Positions 20,012 through 28,277 of a stretch of 57,000 bases of DNA are shown one piece after another. Source of the stretch: Mesorhizobium sp. LHD-90 (lineage in GTDB: Bacteria > Pseudomonadota > Alphaproteobacteria > Rhizobiales > Rhizobiaceae); the NCBI RefSeq assembly GCF_030929505.1, contig NZ_JAVFVV010000029.1, positions 1 to 57,000 of the forward strand. The letters run 5' to 3'. Every line of letters starts with the position of its first letter. Positions within the stretch are counted from its first letter, which is position 1. Made by a program: the position numbers and the translations under genes. The notes beneath the pieces were generated by a model that worked only from the letters and a program-made list of their open reading frames with translations, did no database searches and was not told the DNA's origin.

Positions 20012-20722
20012 ATGCCGTCAAGACGATCGCAACCTGTCCGGTCGTGGCGAGAGCAATGTCCGATCAGATTGAACCATTCTGCCGGCGATGGTTTGGGCCA
20101 AGGTCGAGGGCTTTGTCGCAGGCCGGGCTGGTGGCCCGGACAAGACGAAGCCCGATGGATTTGGCCCAAACCGGCCCGGCCCTTCGGGTTTCCGTTTGGC
20201 GGGCGCCCACTTTGTCGGATGGACTTGGCCGTGCCACCGGCACGACCCGCGCCATCCTCCTCGTGGATCGCCTCGCCAAACGTGAAACAGAATGATTCAA
20301 TCTGGTCGGACATTGCTCTGGGGCCGCTTGTCGCCGCGATGCTGCTGGCCATGCCGAAGGCGGCCCTGGCCGACGACTTCATCAAGGGTGTCTATCTCCA
20401 GTCCGAGGAATTGTGCGAGCAGGCCCGCAAGGATTCGCTGCAGACCGTCATAGAGGCGGGCAACACCATGCTTTCGGCGCGCGGCATTGAGAGCATCGAG
20501 TACAATTGCGAGTTCGTGCAGATGACCCGTGCAACCCGCTCGCCGACATGGCTGGTGCAGGCGGTCTGCCAGGAGCCCGGTTACCTCTCGCCCGATGTGC
20601 TCACCATCCTGGAGATGAACGCGACCCAGCTCGATCTGGTTTCGGTCAAGCCGGCCGATCCAGACTCCGGCGGCGGCAACGGCGGCAGCTATTTCCTTTG
20701 CGAGGGCGTGCCGCTGCCGTAG
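20012..20722 (+). CDS. Exported hypothetical protein interrupted in frame by a palindromic element
   Basis: Read from ATG 20012 (GAGGGG just upstream), the frame gives [13 protein letters not shown], then 90 codons contributed by the element at 20050-20319, then [17 protein letters not shown] and a mature domain of about 110 residues ([17 protein letters not shown]...). Without the element, the flanks join into a textbook signal peptide: basic n-region, hydrophobic core, AxA cleavage site. The mature part has four Cys (SEELCEQ, YNCEFV, VCQEPG, FLCEGV) and a Gly-rich linker; its family is unknown to me. Translation may instead begin at GTG 20282, inside the element, giving a 146-residue form with an intact signal peptide. 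Confidence 0.6.
   Translation: MPSRRSQPVRSWREQCPIRLNHSAGDGLGQGRGLCRRPGWWPGQDEARWIWPKPARPFGFPFGGRPLCRMDLAVPPARPAPSSSWIASPNVKQNDSIWSDIALGPLVAAMLLAMPKAALADDFIKGVYLQSEELCEQARKDSLQTVIEAGNTMLSARGIESIEYNCEFVQMTRATRSPTWLVQAVCQEPGYLSPDVLTILEMNATQLDLVSVKPADPDSGGGNGGSYFLCEGVPLP
20050..20319. repeat. Self-complementary dispersed element, copy 2, inside a coding sequence
   Basis: This 270-bp copy lies in the same orientation as the 11764-12038 copy. The outer arms AGAGCAATGTCCGATCAG (20050-20067) and CTGGTCGGACATTGCTCT (20302-20319) pair at 17 of 18 positions although their sequence differs from copy 1. The internal stem 20089-20101 with 20161-20172 shows a compensatory change (A-T in copy 1, C-G here). 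The length is 90 codons with no stop in the frame of the host gene. No obvious target-site duplication was seen. Confidence 0.85.
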
Positions 20723-20823
20723 CGCTCCCGGCGCGAACGTCGCGCCGTCTGCGGTTGCGCGCCGCGCGGCACGCCGCTATAGCCCGGACTTCGCCTTTTC
20801 CCATCATTTCGCCGAGGCAAGAG

Positions 20824-21111
20824 ATGTCCGTCGATATCGCCACCGTGAAGCGCGTCGCGCGCCTGGCCCGCATTGCCGTCGACGACGCGGACGCCGAACG
20901 CATGACCGGCGAGCTCAACGCCATTCTGGGTTTCGTCGAACAGTTGAACGAAGTTGACGTGACCGGCGTCGAGCCTATGGTCTCGGTGACGCCGATGGCC
21001 ATGAAGAAGCGGCAGGACGGGGTCACCGACGGCGGCAAGGCCGCCGACATCGTCGCCAACGCGCCGGCGACGGCGGAAAACTTCTTCCTCGTCCCGAAGG
21101 TCGTGGAGTAG
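20824..21111 (+). CDS. gatC: Asp-tRNA(Asn)/Glu-tRNA(Gln) amidotransferase subunit C
   Basis: A 95-residue GatC of normal length, starting [17 protein letters not shown] with the usual [16 protein letters not shown] helix and the GVEPMVSV turn. It stabilises GatA on GatB in the enzyme that converts Glu-tRNA(Gln) or Asp-tRNA(Asn) to the amidated form. It heads a three-gene operon with a GNAT gene and gatA; gatB is not in the window. Confidence 0.93.
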   Translation: MSVDIATVKRVARLARIAVDDADAERMTGELNAILGFVEQLNEVDVTGVEPMVSVTPMAMKKRQDGVTDGGKAADIVANAPATAENFFLVPKVVE

Positions 21112-21116
21112 CGCCC

Positions 21117-21581
21117 ATGTCCATCGAGATCGCGGTTGAGACGCCGTTGCAGGACGATGTGCGTACGATGGTGTCGGCGCTGAACGCCACCATGATCCCG
21201 CTGACGCCGCGCGAATTCCAGTTCCAGCTCACCGTCGAGCAGATGGCGGAGCCGGCCGTCACCCTGTTCGTGGCGCGCGATGAAGGCAAGCCGGTCGGCA
21301 TGGGCGCGCTGAAGGACCATGGCGGCGGCGTCGGAGAGGTCAAGCGCATGTTCACGCTGCCGGAAGTGCGGGGAAGACGCGTCGGGTCGCAACTGCTGCG
21401 GATGATCGAGGCGCTCGCGCGCGAAAAAGGCATTTCCCGGCTGGTGCTGGAGACCGGCGAGGCGCCCGGCTTCGAGCCCGCCTACCGCGTCTACGAGCGC
21501 GGCGGCTTCACCACCTGCGGCGTCGTTCTCGACTATCCCGATTCCGGCCATTCCCGATTCTACGAAAAGAAGCTTTCCTAA
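21117..21581 (+). CDS. GNAT family N-acetyltransferase between gatC and gatA
   Basis: A 154-residue acetyltransferase. The acetyl-CoA site is recognisable in VKRMFTLPEVRGRRVGSQLL (motif A, R/Q-x2-G-x-G/A type), followed by MIEALAREKGISRLVLETG and the late YERGGF motif. The substrate is unknown. It starts 5 bp after gatC and ends directly against the ATG of gatA, so it is translated as part of the gatCA operon. Confidence 0.88.
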   Translation: MSIEIAVETPLQDDVRTMVSALNATMIPLTPREFQFQLTVEQMAEPAVTLFVARDEGKPVGMGALKDHGGGVGEVKRMFTLPEVRGRRVGSQLLRMIEALAREKGISRLVLETGEAPGFEPAYRVYERGGFTTCGVVLDYPDSGHSRFYEKKLS

Positions 21582-23150
21582 ATGACCGAGCTCACCGGAC
21601 TGACAATCGCCGAGGCCCGTGCAAAGCTGAAGGCGCGCGAGATCACCTCTGCCGAGCTGACCGACGCCTATCTCGCTGCGATCGACGCCGCCAACCCGAC
21701 CTTCAACGCCTATGTCGCCGTCACCCACGACAAGGCGCGCGACATGGCCAAGGCGTCCGACACGAAGCTGGCCAAGGGCGAGGCCGGCGCGCTCGAGGGT
21801 ATCCCGCTCGGCATAAAAGACCTGTTCGCCACCGAGGGCGTTCACACCCAGGCGTGTAGCCACGTCCTCGACGGGTTCAAGCCACGCTACGAGTCCACGG
21901 TGACGTCCAACCTGTGGGCCGACGGCGCCGTCATGCTCGGAAAGCTCAACATGGACGAGTTCGCCATGGGCTCGTCCAACGAGACCTCTTATTACGGCCC
22001 GGTCGTCAATCCGTGGCGGCGCCAGCGCACCGAAACGGCGGTGACGCCGTCGATCCATATGGGCGAGGGCGGCTTTGTTTCCGCCGGCAGTGTCGCACGG
22101 CAGGTCAAGGCACTGGACAATATGCGGCTCGTGCCCGGCGGTTCGTCGGGCGGCTCGGCGGCGGCGGTCTCGGCCTTCCTCTGCGCCGGCGCCACCGCCA
22201 CCGACACAGGCGGCTCGATCCGCCAGCCGGCCGCCTTTACCGGCACGGTCGGCATCAAGCCGACCTATGGCCGCGTCTCGCGCTGGGGCACCGTTGCTTT
22301 CGCCTCCTCGCTCGACCAGGCCGGCCCGATCGCCCGCGACGTGCGCGACGCCGCGATCATGCTCAAGTCGATGGCATCGGTCGACGCCAAGGACACGACC
22401 TCGGTCGATATCCCTGTGCCGGACTACGAGGCGGCCATCGGCCGCTCCATCAAGGGCATGAAGGTCGGCATACCGAAGGAATATCGCGTCGACGGCATGC
22501 CGGAGGAAATCGAGACGCTTTGGCAAAAGGGTATCGCCTGGCTGAAGGATGCCGGCGCCGAAATCGTCGACATCTCGCTGCCGCACACCAAATATGCGCT
22601 GCCGGCCTATTACATCGTGGCGCCGGCGGAAGCCTCGTCCAACCTCGCCCGCTATGACGGCGTGCGCTACGGCCTGCGCGTGCCGGGCAAGGACGTCATC
22701 GACATGTATGAAAAGACCCGCGCCGCCGGTTTCGGCCGCGAGGTTAAGCGCCGCATCATGATCGGCACCTATGTGCTGTCGGCCGGCTATTACGACGCCT
22801 ATTATTTGCAGGCGCAGAAGGTCCGCAATCTCATCAAGCGCGATTTCGAGAAGGTTTTTGCCGACGGCATCGACGTGATCCTGACGCCGGCGACCCCTTC
22901 GGCCGCCTTCGGCATTGCCGACGAAGACATGGCGAACGACCCGGTGAAGATGTACCTCAACGACATTTTCACGGTCACCGTGAACATGGCGGGCCTTCCA
23001 GGCATCGCCGTTCCCGCCGGCCTCGACGCCAACGGTCTGCCGCTCGGCCTGCAACTCATCGGAAAGCCGTTCGACGAGGAGACGCTGTTCCAGACCGGCC
23101 ATGTCATCGAGCAGGCCGCCGGGCGGTTCACGCCGGAGAAGTGGTGGTAG
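21582..23150 (+). CDS. gatA: Asp-tRNA(Asn)/Glu-tRNA(Gln) amidotransferase subunit A with unusual insertion
   Basis: A 522-residue amidase-signature enzyme that releases ammonia from glutamine for GatB. The catalytic Lys79 is in [10 protein letters not shown]. The cis-serine lies in [13 protein letters not shown] (about 185-197) and the nucleophile in [11 protein letters not shown] (about Ser212). Between the conserved NPW and VPGG motifs there are about 36 residues (roughly 147-182) where the family normally has about 7, so an in-frame insert of about 30 residues (about 90 bp) sits just before the active-site loop. The ATG directly follows the GNAT stop codon. Confidence 0.93.
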   Translation: MTELTGLTIAEARAKLKAREITSAELTDAYLAAIDAANPTFNAYVAVTHDKARDMAKASDTKLAKGEAGALEGIPLGIKDLFATEGVHTQACSHVLDGFKPRYESTVTSNLWADGAVMLGKLNMDEFAMGSSNETSYYGPVVNPWRRQRTETAVTPSIHMGEGGFVSAGSVARQVKALDNMRLVPGGSSGGSAAAVSAFLCAGATATDTGGSIRQPAAFTGTVGIKPTYGRVSRWGTVAFASSLDQAGPIARDVRDAAIMLKSMASVDAKDTTSVDIPVPDYEAAIGRSIKGMKVGIPKEYRVDGMPEEIETLWQKGIAWLKDAGAEIVDISLPHTKYALPAYYIVAPAEASSNLARYDGVRYGLRVPGKDVIDMYEKTRAAGFGREVKRRIMIGTYVLSAGYYDAYYLQAQKVRNLIKRDFEKVFADGIDVILTPATPSAAFGIADEDMANDPVKMYLNDIFTVTVNMAGLPGIAVPAGLDANGLPLGLQLIGKPFDEETLFQTGHVIEQAAGRFTPEKWW

Positions 23151-23227
23151 GGCAATTCGTCTCGCGCTTTCCTTGCATGGACGCGGGAACCGCTTATCTT
23201 GAAGGGCATCGAGCTGGGGATCGAGTG

Positions 23228-23497
23228 ATGACCGCCCTCACGAGCAAGCCCGTCGTCAAGAGTGAAGTCGTTCGCGATTCGTCGATCATGAGCGGGGATC
23301 CTGTCGTGCGCGGCACGAGGGTTCCGGCGATGACGATCGTTGCTTACCTGCGCGCCGGACGGAGCAGCCGCGAGATTTTTGAGGACTATCCGACGCTTCC
23401 GGTCGACGGGATCGATGCCGTCATTGCCTGGGCCGAAGCGGAACTGGGGCCGGATTGGCGGGCGCTCGCTGCATCTCGCACGACCCGATCCCGGTGA
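23228..23497 (+). CDS. DUF433 protein, probable antitoxin
   Basis: An 89-residue protein with the DUF433 core SIMSGDPVVRGTRVPAMTIV, a helix-turn-helix-like fold. DUF433 genes often precede DUF5615 PIN-like genes as antitoxins. ATG 23228 is chosen as start; the frame is open further upstream. Its TGA overlaps the GTG start of the next gene by four bases (GTGA), supporting coupled expression. It is intact. Confidence 0.8.
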   Translation: MTALTSKPVVKSEVVRDSSIMSGDPVVRGTRVPAMTIVAYLRAGRSSREIFEDYPTLPVDGIDAVIAWAEAELGPDWRALAASRTTRSR

Positions 23498-23913
23498 ACC
23501 GCTTCTTCATCGACGAGTGTCTGAGCGCGTCGCTCGTCGCGATTGCCAAGGAGCGGGGCCTCCTGGTCGACTACGGCCCGCACATGGGCATGGCCGGTTG
23601 GCAGGATTGGAACATAGCCCGGTTTGCCTTTGAAAATGGCTACATCGTCGTGACGAACAATCGACGCGACTTCTTGCGCGAGTATCTGAAGCACGAACTG
23701 CACCACGGCCTGATCGTGCTGGTTCCCAATAGTGAGCGGCAGGCTCAGATTGCACTTTTTTCACGTGCTCTCGATCATCTTGTCGAAATGGATGAACCAC
23801 CCGACGGCAAATTGATCGAGATTCTTGCTGACGGGTCAGTCCATATCCGTGACTGGACGCGCCGTCGGCACGACATCGCCCATATTTCCAATCCGCCCTG
23901 GGGCAGCCGATAG
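23494..23913 (+). CDS. DUF5615 PIN-like protein, probable toxin
   Basis: A 139-residue protein beginning MNRFFIDECLSASLVAIA (GTG start). The PIN-like acidic residues are visible in FIDECLS and further on in VVTNNRRDF. The C-terminus is longer than in minimal DUF5615 proteins. With the overlapping DUF433 gene it forms a candidate VapBC-like toxin-antitoxin module in which the PIN domain would act as an RNase; activity is inferred from the family. Confidence 0.75.
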   Translation: MNRFFIDECLSASLVAIAKERGLLVDYGPHMGMAGWQDWNIARFAFENGYIVVTNNRRDFLREYLKHELHHGLIVLVPNSERQAQIALFSRALDHLVEMDEPPDGKLIEILADGSVHIRDWTRRRHDIAHISNPPWGSR

Positions 23914-23938
23914 GCGGCGGGAGCGATTGCGCGGCAGA

Positions 23939-24715
23939 ATGTTCTTCCTCCTTTCCAAAATCTTCTGGTTCTTCGTCCAGCCGCTGAATCTGGCGATCTT
24001 CCTGCTGGCGGCCGGCTTGTTTCGCTGGCGAAAGCTGATGGCGGCGGGAGCGGCCGGCGCATTTCTTGTCCTCGCCGTGGCAACGTGGACCTCCTTCGGC
24101 CAGGCGCTGCTTTACCCGCTGGAGGAACGTTTTTCGCGCCCGAACCCGGCGCCTGAAAAGCTGGACGGCATCGTCGTGCTCGGTGGCGGGCTGGAGGGCT
24201 CGATCAATCTCGCCCGCGGTGGCTACGAGGTGAATGCCGGCGGCGACCGCTATATCGAGACGGCGGTGCTGGCGCGCCGTTATCCGCAGGCGCACATCGT
24301 CGTCAGCGGCGGCGCCGGCACGCTGTTGCTTGACGGCGAGGGCGACGGCGCCACCGCGCCGCGCCTGCTGACGGCGCTCGGCGTCGACCCGGCGCGGCTT
24401 ATCCTCGAGAACCAATCCCGCAACATGTTCGAAAACGCCCTCTTCACCAAACGGCTGGTGACGCCGCAACCCGGCGAGACCTGGCTGCTGGTCACCTCCG
24501 CCTTCCATATGCCGCGCTCGATGGCGCTGTTCCGCAAGGCGGATTTTGCCGTGCTGCCGTGGCCGGTCGACTACCGTACCTCCGGCAGGGAAGGCCTGTT
24601 TTTTGCCGACAACGCCATCGATTCGCTGCAGGCGACGACCCTCGGCATCCGCGAATGGATCGGCCTTTTCGCCTACTGGCTGTCTGGAAGGATCGATGAG
24701 CCGTTTCCAAGTTAG
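23939..24715 (+). CDS. YdcF family (DUF218) membrane protein
   Basis: A 258-residue protein with two N-terminal membrane helices (MFFLLSKIFWFFVQPLNLAI and a second at about 40-60). A DUF218 domain follows, with GIVVLGGGLEGS, IVVSGGAG, NMFENALFTKRL and LLVTSAFHMPRSMALF. Relatives include SanA and ElyC, linked to envelope and peptidoglycan or carrier-lipid homeostasis. The TAG stop (24713-24715) lies in the first unit of an octamer repeat array. Confidence 0.85.
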   Translation: MFFLLSKIFWFFVQPLNLAIFLLAAGLFRWRKLMAAGAAGAFLVLAVATWTSFGQALLYPLEERFSRPNPAPEKLDGIVVLGGGLEGSINLARGGYEVNAGGDRYIETAVLARRYPQAHIVVSGGAGTLLLDGEGDGATAPRLLTALGVDPARLILENQSRNMFENALFTKRLVTPQPGETWLLVTSAFHMPRSMALFRKADFAVLPWPVDYRTSGREGLFFADNAIDSLQATTLGIREWIGLFAYWLSGRIDEPFPS

Positions 24716-24789
24716 GGCAGTAGGGCAGTAGGGCAGTAGGGCAGTAGGGCAGTAGGGCAGTAGGGCAGTAGGGCAGTAGGGCAGTAGGG
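24713..24789 (+). repeat. Octamer tandem array (TAGGGCAG), nine units
   Basis: Nine perfect head-to-tail copies of TAGGGCAG run from 24713 to 24784, followed by a partial unit. The first unit supplies the TAG stop codon of the YdcF gene. The unit is not a multiple of three and is unlike known binding sites. A degenerate array in inverted orientation lies 72 bp downstream. Confidence 0.9.
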
Positions 24790-24860
24790 GTGTCCGCTCC
24801 CGGCATTGGTTTTGAGATTCGCAACGATCCGTTGACAACTCTGCGAGTTCGCGTTCCCTC

Positions 24861-24892
24861 TTACTGCCTTACTGCCTTACTGCCATACTGCC
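24861..24892 (-). repeat. Inverted octamer array (TTACTGCC), four units
   Basis: Three perfect TTACTGCC units and one ATACTGCC occupy 24861-24892. The reverse complement GGCAGTAA differs from the upstream array GGCAGTAG at one base in eight. In a plus-strand transcript that base gives a G-U wobble, so the arrays could form a long stem with a loop of about 75 nt. The TAA stop of the DUF599 gene and its last residues (GSMAVRQ) are encoded here. Confidence 0.88.
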
Positions 24893-25591
24893 TTCTTCAC
24901 CCAACGCCACCCTCCGCGCCTCAGAAAAGAACTGCCGCCGCAACAGCACGGCGAACAGCAGCAGGGTGGTGAAGATGAAGACGAGCGGGTTCAAGAACCA
25001 GCCGAGATAGGCGATCGAGAAGAAGATGCCGCGCAGGCCCGCGTTGAAATGCGCGCCGGCCAGCATGTTCATGCGTGCCGCGCGTTCGATCGCCGCCTCC
25101 AGTTCGGCCGGATTGTCGAGGCTGTCCTTATGCATCGGCACCGCGCCGACCAGGATCGAGCAGTAGTTGAACAGCCGATACGACCAGCCGAACTTGAAGA
25201 AGGCGTAGGCAAGGATGGCGATCAGCCCGAACACCTTCATCTCGAAAAGCTGCTGCGAGGGAGGATCGGTGAGCGGCAGGTCCGAGACGACCGCCAGCAC
25301 ATTGTCCGACCCGCGCAGGATGGCGAAGCAGCCGCCCAGCGCGATCAGCGAACTCGAGGCGAAGAAGGCGGTGCCCTGCTGAAGGCCGACCATGATGCTG
25401 GTGTCGATCATGCGCAATTCGCGCCGGCCCATGGTGCGCATCCAGGCGAGCCGCTGCGCGTTCATGGCCGTGGTCAGCGAGACGCGTCTGACGATATGGC
25501 CGTTGGCGGCCAGCGCATGGACCACCCACACCGACAGATAGATGGCGAGGGCGACAATATCCAAGCGCGACAGCATCAGCGATTCGACCAT
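24869..25591 (-). CDS. DUF599 family membrane protein
   Basis: A 240-residue inner-membrane protein with about four helices: VALAIYLSVWVVHALA, FFASSSLIALGGCFAIL, VFGLIAILAYAFFKFGW and FSIAYLGWFLNPLVFIFTTL. The family signatures GMRELRMIDTSIMVG-like (GRRELRMIDTSIM) and DNPAELEAAIERAARM are present. The function of DUF599 is unknown. ATG 25591 is chosen; ATG 25576 is possible. The C-terminal seven residues and the stop come from the octamer repeat. It converges on the YdcF gene. Confidence 0.82.
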   Translation of the reverse strand: MVESLMLSRLDIVALAIYLSVWVVHALAANGHIVRRVSLTTAMNAQRLAWMRTMGRRELRMIDTSIMVGLQQGTAFFASSSLIALGGCFAILRGSDNVLAVVSDLPLTDPPSQQLFEMKVFGLIAILAYAFFKFGWSYRLFNYCSILVGAVPMHKDSLDNPAELEAAIERAARMNMLAGAHFNAGLRGIFFSIAYLGWFLNPLVFIFTTLLLFAVLLRRQFFSEARRVALGEEGSMAVRQ

Positions 25592-25914
25592 GAAAGAAAT
25601 CGTAACGCGGGGCGATGCCGAAGGGAAACGGGCGCGCCGGCGATTCTCGGCGAAGACGCCGCCCATCGGCGGCCCTGCGGCGTCGCCGCAATCCCGCCTC
25701 ACCGGTGAAAACACCGTTTACGGTGAATCAGCAGTAACGTGTTGTTTTTATTAAAATGCTGGCGATCCAATGCCGCAGCGGCACCAGGCCTTGCCACGAT
25801 TCTGCCATTTTTCGCGTTGCGAAGGCGCGGACGAAATCGTATCACGGCATCCGGCTGGGGGAACAAGGCGGCGCGACGACCGCCACGCCACTTGCCGGCA
25901 ACGACGGGAAAATC
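25592..25914. other. 323-bp gene-free region with tandem palindromes
   Basis: No convincing coding frame. It holds the perfect palindrome TCACCGGTGA (25699-25708) directly followed by CACCGTTTACGGTG (25712-25725), and an AT-rich patch at 25736-25757. These could be operator or promoter elements for DUF599 (-) or for the small membrane protein (+). No known regulator site was recognised. Confidence 0.4.
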
Positions 25915-26046
25915 ATGGACGACGGAATTCAGAAGTCCTGCTGGGGCCTTACCGCAAAGGTGGTCATAGGCTTCGCGGGCATCCTGCTGCTGACCTGGCT
26001 GGTCGGCGGAGGACACGAGACGGCGGCGGTGCTGACCGCAGGCTGA
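25915..26046 (+). CDS. Small membrane protein, 43 residues
   Basis: Starts MDDGIQKSCWGLTAKVV, followed by one strong membrane helix (VIGFAGILLLTWLVGGG) and a short tail HETAAVLTAG. ACGGGA lies about seven bases before the ATG, and a strong intrinsic terminator follows 25 bp after the stop. Together these support a real, separately transcribed small gene. The family is unknown. The frame continues upstream but without a ribosome site. Confidence 0.6.
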   Translation: MDDGIQKSCWGLTAKVVIGFAGILLLTWLVGGGHETAAVLTAG

Positions 26047-26070
26047 TCGGACAACACAGGGCGGCACCGG

Positions 26071-26095
26071 AAAGGCGCGGGCGACCGCGCCTTTT
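26071..26095 (+). terminator. Intrinsic terminator after the small membrane protein
   Basis: The stem AAGGCGCGG/CCGCGCCTT (nine perfect pairs) with loop GCGA is followed by TTT. It lies 25 bp after the stop at 26046 and well before sdaA. Confidence 0.8.
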
Positions 26096-26239
26096 CGCGT
26101 TTCGGCCGCCATGAAGCGCGCCGCAATGTCGCGGCCTGCACAGCGGATTTCGGCATGGGCCTAGTCCCGGCGCGGCAAAAGACCGATATGTTGCTTTCCG
26201 CGACAGCATGGTTCGCACCACGCGGACAGGGAGCAACCG

Positions 26240-27640
26240 TTGTTTCTTTCCGTCTTCGACCTGTTCAAGATCGGCATAGGCCCGTCGAGCTCGCACACGA
26301 TGGGGCCGATGACCGCCGCCCGACGTTTCCTCGACGAGATCGCCGGCGACGACTGGCCGCGCCCGGCCGGCACGAAGGTCGGGCGGATCGGTGCCAGCCT
26401 GCACGGCTCGCTTGCCTATACCGGCGTCGGCCACGGTTCCGACCGCGCCGTCATACTCGGCCTTGCCGGCGAGACGCCCACCACTGTCGACCCCGACAAG
26501 TCGGACGCACAGGTCGACGCGATCAAGGCGGAGAAGCGCGTGTCGCCGCCCGGCCATCCTTCCTATCGCTTCGATCCGGCGACCGACCTCGTGCTCGACA
26601 AGAAGACGCCGCTGCCTGGCCATGCCAACGGCATGACGTTTTACGCATACGACACCGACGATCATCTCATCCTGCGCCGGGTCTATTATTCGATCGGCGG
26701 CGGTTTCGTCGTCTCCGAGGAAGAATTGCAGCGCATGAAGAGCCGCTCGGCGAAGGCCGCAGGGCCGAAGGTGCCGTATCCCTTCGCCGACGCCGCCGAG
26801 ATGCTGAAGATGGCGAAAAGAAGCGGCCTGTCGATCGCCGAGATGAAGCGCGTCAACGAAGAAACGCAGATGTCGCGCGAGGAACTCGACGCCGGCCTCG
26901 ACGCCATCTGGAACGCCATGCGCGGCTGCATCGAGCGCGGCCTGGCGCAGGAAGGTGTCATGCCAGGCGGGCTGAAAGTGCGGCGCCGCGCCAAGATGTT
27001 GCACGGCAAGCTGGAGGAGGAATGGCGGCAGAATCGCCCGAACCCGCTGCTCGCCAATGACTGGCTCTCCGTCTACGCCATGGCCGTCAACGAGGAGAAC
27101 GCTGCCGGTGGCCGTGTCGTCACCGCGCCGACCAACGGTGCGGCCGGCACGCTGCCCGCCGTGCTGCGCTATTGGCTGCATTTCCACCCCGACGCCGACC
27201 AGCGCGGCGTTCGCGACTTCCTGCTGACGGCGGCGGCCGTCGGCGGCATCATCAAGACCAACGCCTCGATCTCCGGCGCCGAGGTCGGCTGTCAGGGCGA
27301 GGTGGGTTCTGCCTCGGCGATGGCCGCCGCCGGTCTCGCGGCGGTTCTCGGCGGCACGCCGGAGCAGATCGAGAACGCCGCCGAGATCGCGCTGGAGCAT
27401 CATCTCGGCATGACCTGCGATCCTGTCGCCGGGCTGGTGCAGGTGCCTTGCATAGAGCGCAACGCGCTGGGCGCGGTGAAGGCCGTCACCGCCGCCTCGC
27501 TGGCGGTCAAGGGCGACGGCAAACATTTCGTGCCGCTTGACGCGGCGATCGAGACGATGCGCCAGACCGGCCGCGACATGAGCGAGAAATACAAGGAGAC
27601 CAGTCTCGGCGGGCTGGCGGTCAACGTGGTGGAGTGTTGA
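26240..27640 (+). CDS. sdaA: L-serine ammonia-lyase (Fe-S, single chain)
   Basis: A 466-residue enzyme that deaminates L-serine to pyruvate. The N-terminus (M)[23 protein letters not shown] is the family signature and requires the TTG start at 26240, which has an AGGGAG site. The alpha domain carries [15 protein letters not shown]. The three [4Fe-4S] cysteines are seen in [19 protein letters not shown] and VPCIERN. Length is normal. It is transcribed alone. Confidence 0.93.
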   Translation: MFLSVFDLFKIGIGPSSSHTMGPMTAARRFLDEIAGDDWPRPAGTKVGRIGASLHGSLAYTGVGHGSDRAVILGLAGETPTTVDPDKSDAQVDAIKAEKRVSPPGHPSYRFDPATDLVLDKKTPLPGHANGMTFYAYDTDDHLILRRVYYSIGGGFVVSEEELQRMKSRSAKAAGPKVPYPFADAAEMLKMAKRSGLSIAEMKRVNEETQMSREELDAGLDAIWNAMRGCIERGLAQEGVMPGGLKVRRRAKMLHGKLEEEWRQNRPNPLLANDWLSVYAMAVNEENAAGGRVVTAPTNGAAGTLPAVLRYWLHFHPDADQRGVRDFLLTAAAVGGIIKTNASISGAEVGCQGEVGSASAMAAAGLAAVLGGTPEQIENAAEIALEHHLGMTCDPVAGLVQVPCIERNALGAVKAVTAASLAVKGDGKHFVPLDAAIETMRQTGRDMSEKYKETSLGGLAVNVVEC

Positions 27641-27736
27641 CACCGTTGCCCGATGCGTCGTCAACACGCGCTGTACCGCCTGTGCATAACCTGGCTTGCG
27701 ATTGAACCGCCGCCGCCGCGCCGCTAAATCTCTTGC

Positions 27737-28174
27737 ATGGCGCTCAACCTGATAAAACTCTGCGTCGGCTGCGACAGTGTCGAGGATCTGGAGGAGTGGA
27801 TCGCCTTCCGTCTCGACGAGCGGCGGCGCGCCGGCGAGCCGGTGGAACACTATCACACCACCCGCATGGTGCCGACCCGTGCCTCCGAACTGCTCGACGG
27901 CGGCTCGCTCTACTGGGTCATCAAGGCGCAGGTGCAATGCCGCCAGCGGCTGGTGGAAATACGCCCGTTCACCGACGACGAGGGCATCGGCCGCTGCCAC
28001 CTCATCCTCGATCCCAATGTCGAGCGTACCGAATGGCAGCCGCGCCGCGCCTTCCAGGGTTGGCGCTATCTGAAGCCGGCCGACGCGCCGCCGGACCTCG
28101 GCAAAGGTAGGGCCGGTTTCATGGAGATGCCGCCAAAACTCCGGCAGGAGCTTGCGGAGCTCGGGCTGCTCTGA
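27737..28174 (+). CDS. DUF1489 family protein
   Basis: A 145-residue soluble protein, starting MALNLIKLCVGCDSVEDLEEW with the conserved HTTRMVPTRASELLDGGSLYWVIK region and RPFQGWRYL-like segment (RRAFQGWRYLKPADAP). DUF1489 is nearly confined to alphaproteobacteria and has no assigned activity. Its surface-exposed acidic and basic patches give no catalytic clue. Confidence 0.85.
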   Translation: MALNLIKLCVGCDSVEDLEEWIAFRLDERRRAGEPVEHYHTTRMVPTRASELLDGGSLYWVIKAQVQCRQRLVEIRPFTDDEGIGRCHLILDPNVERTEWQPRRAFQGWRYLKPADAPPDLGKGRAGFMEMPPKLRQELAELGLL

Positions 28175-28277
28175 GCCGGTCCTGAGACTTCGGCGGGCGC
28201 CCGACCCCGCTGGACAAGGCCGCCGCTTTCATGAACAAACGGCTGAAGCCGTTGCGGGGAGTTCGAGCCGGACCGAC

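Noticed and set aside
24713-24892. CRISPR-like direct repeats
   Set aside because: The units are 8 bp, back to back, with no spacers and no cas genes.
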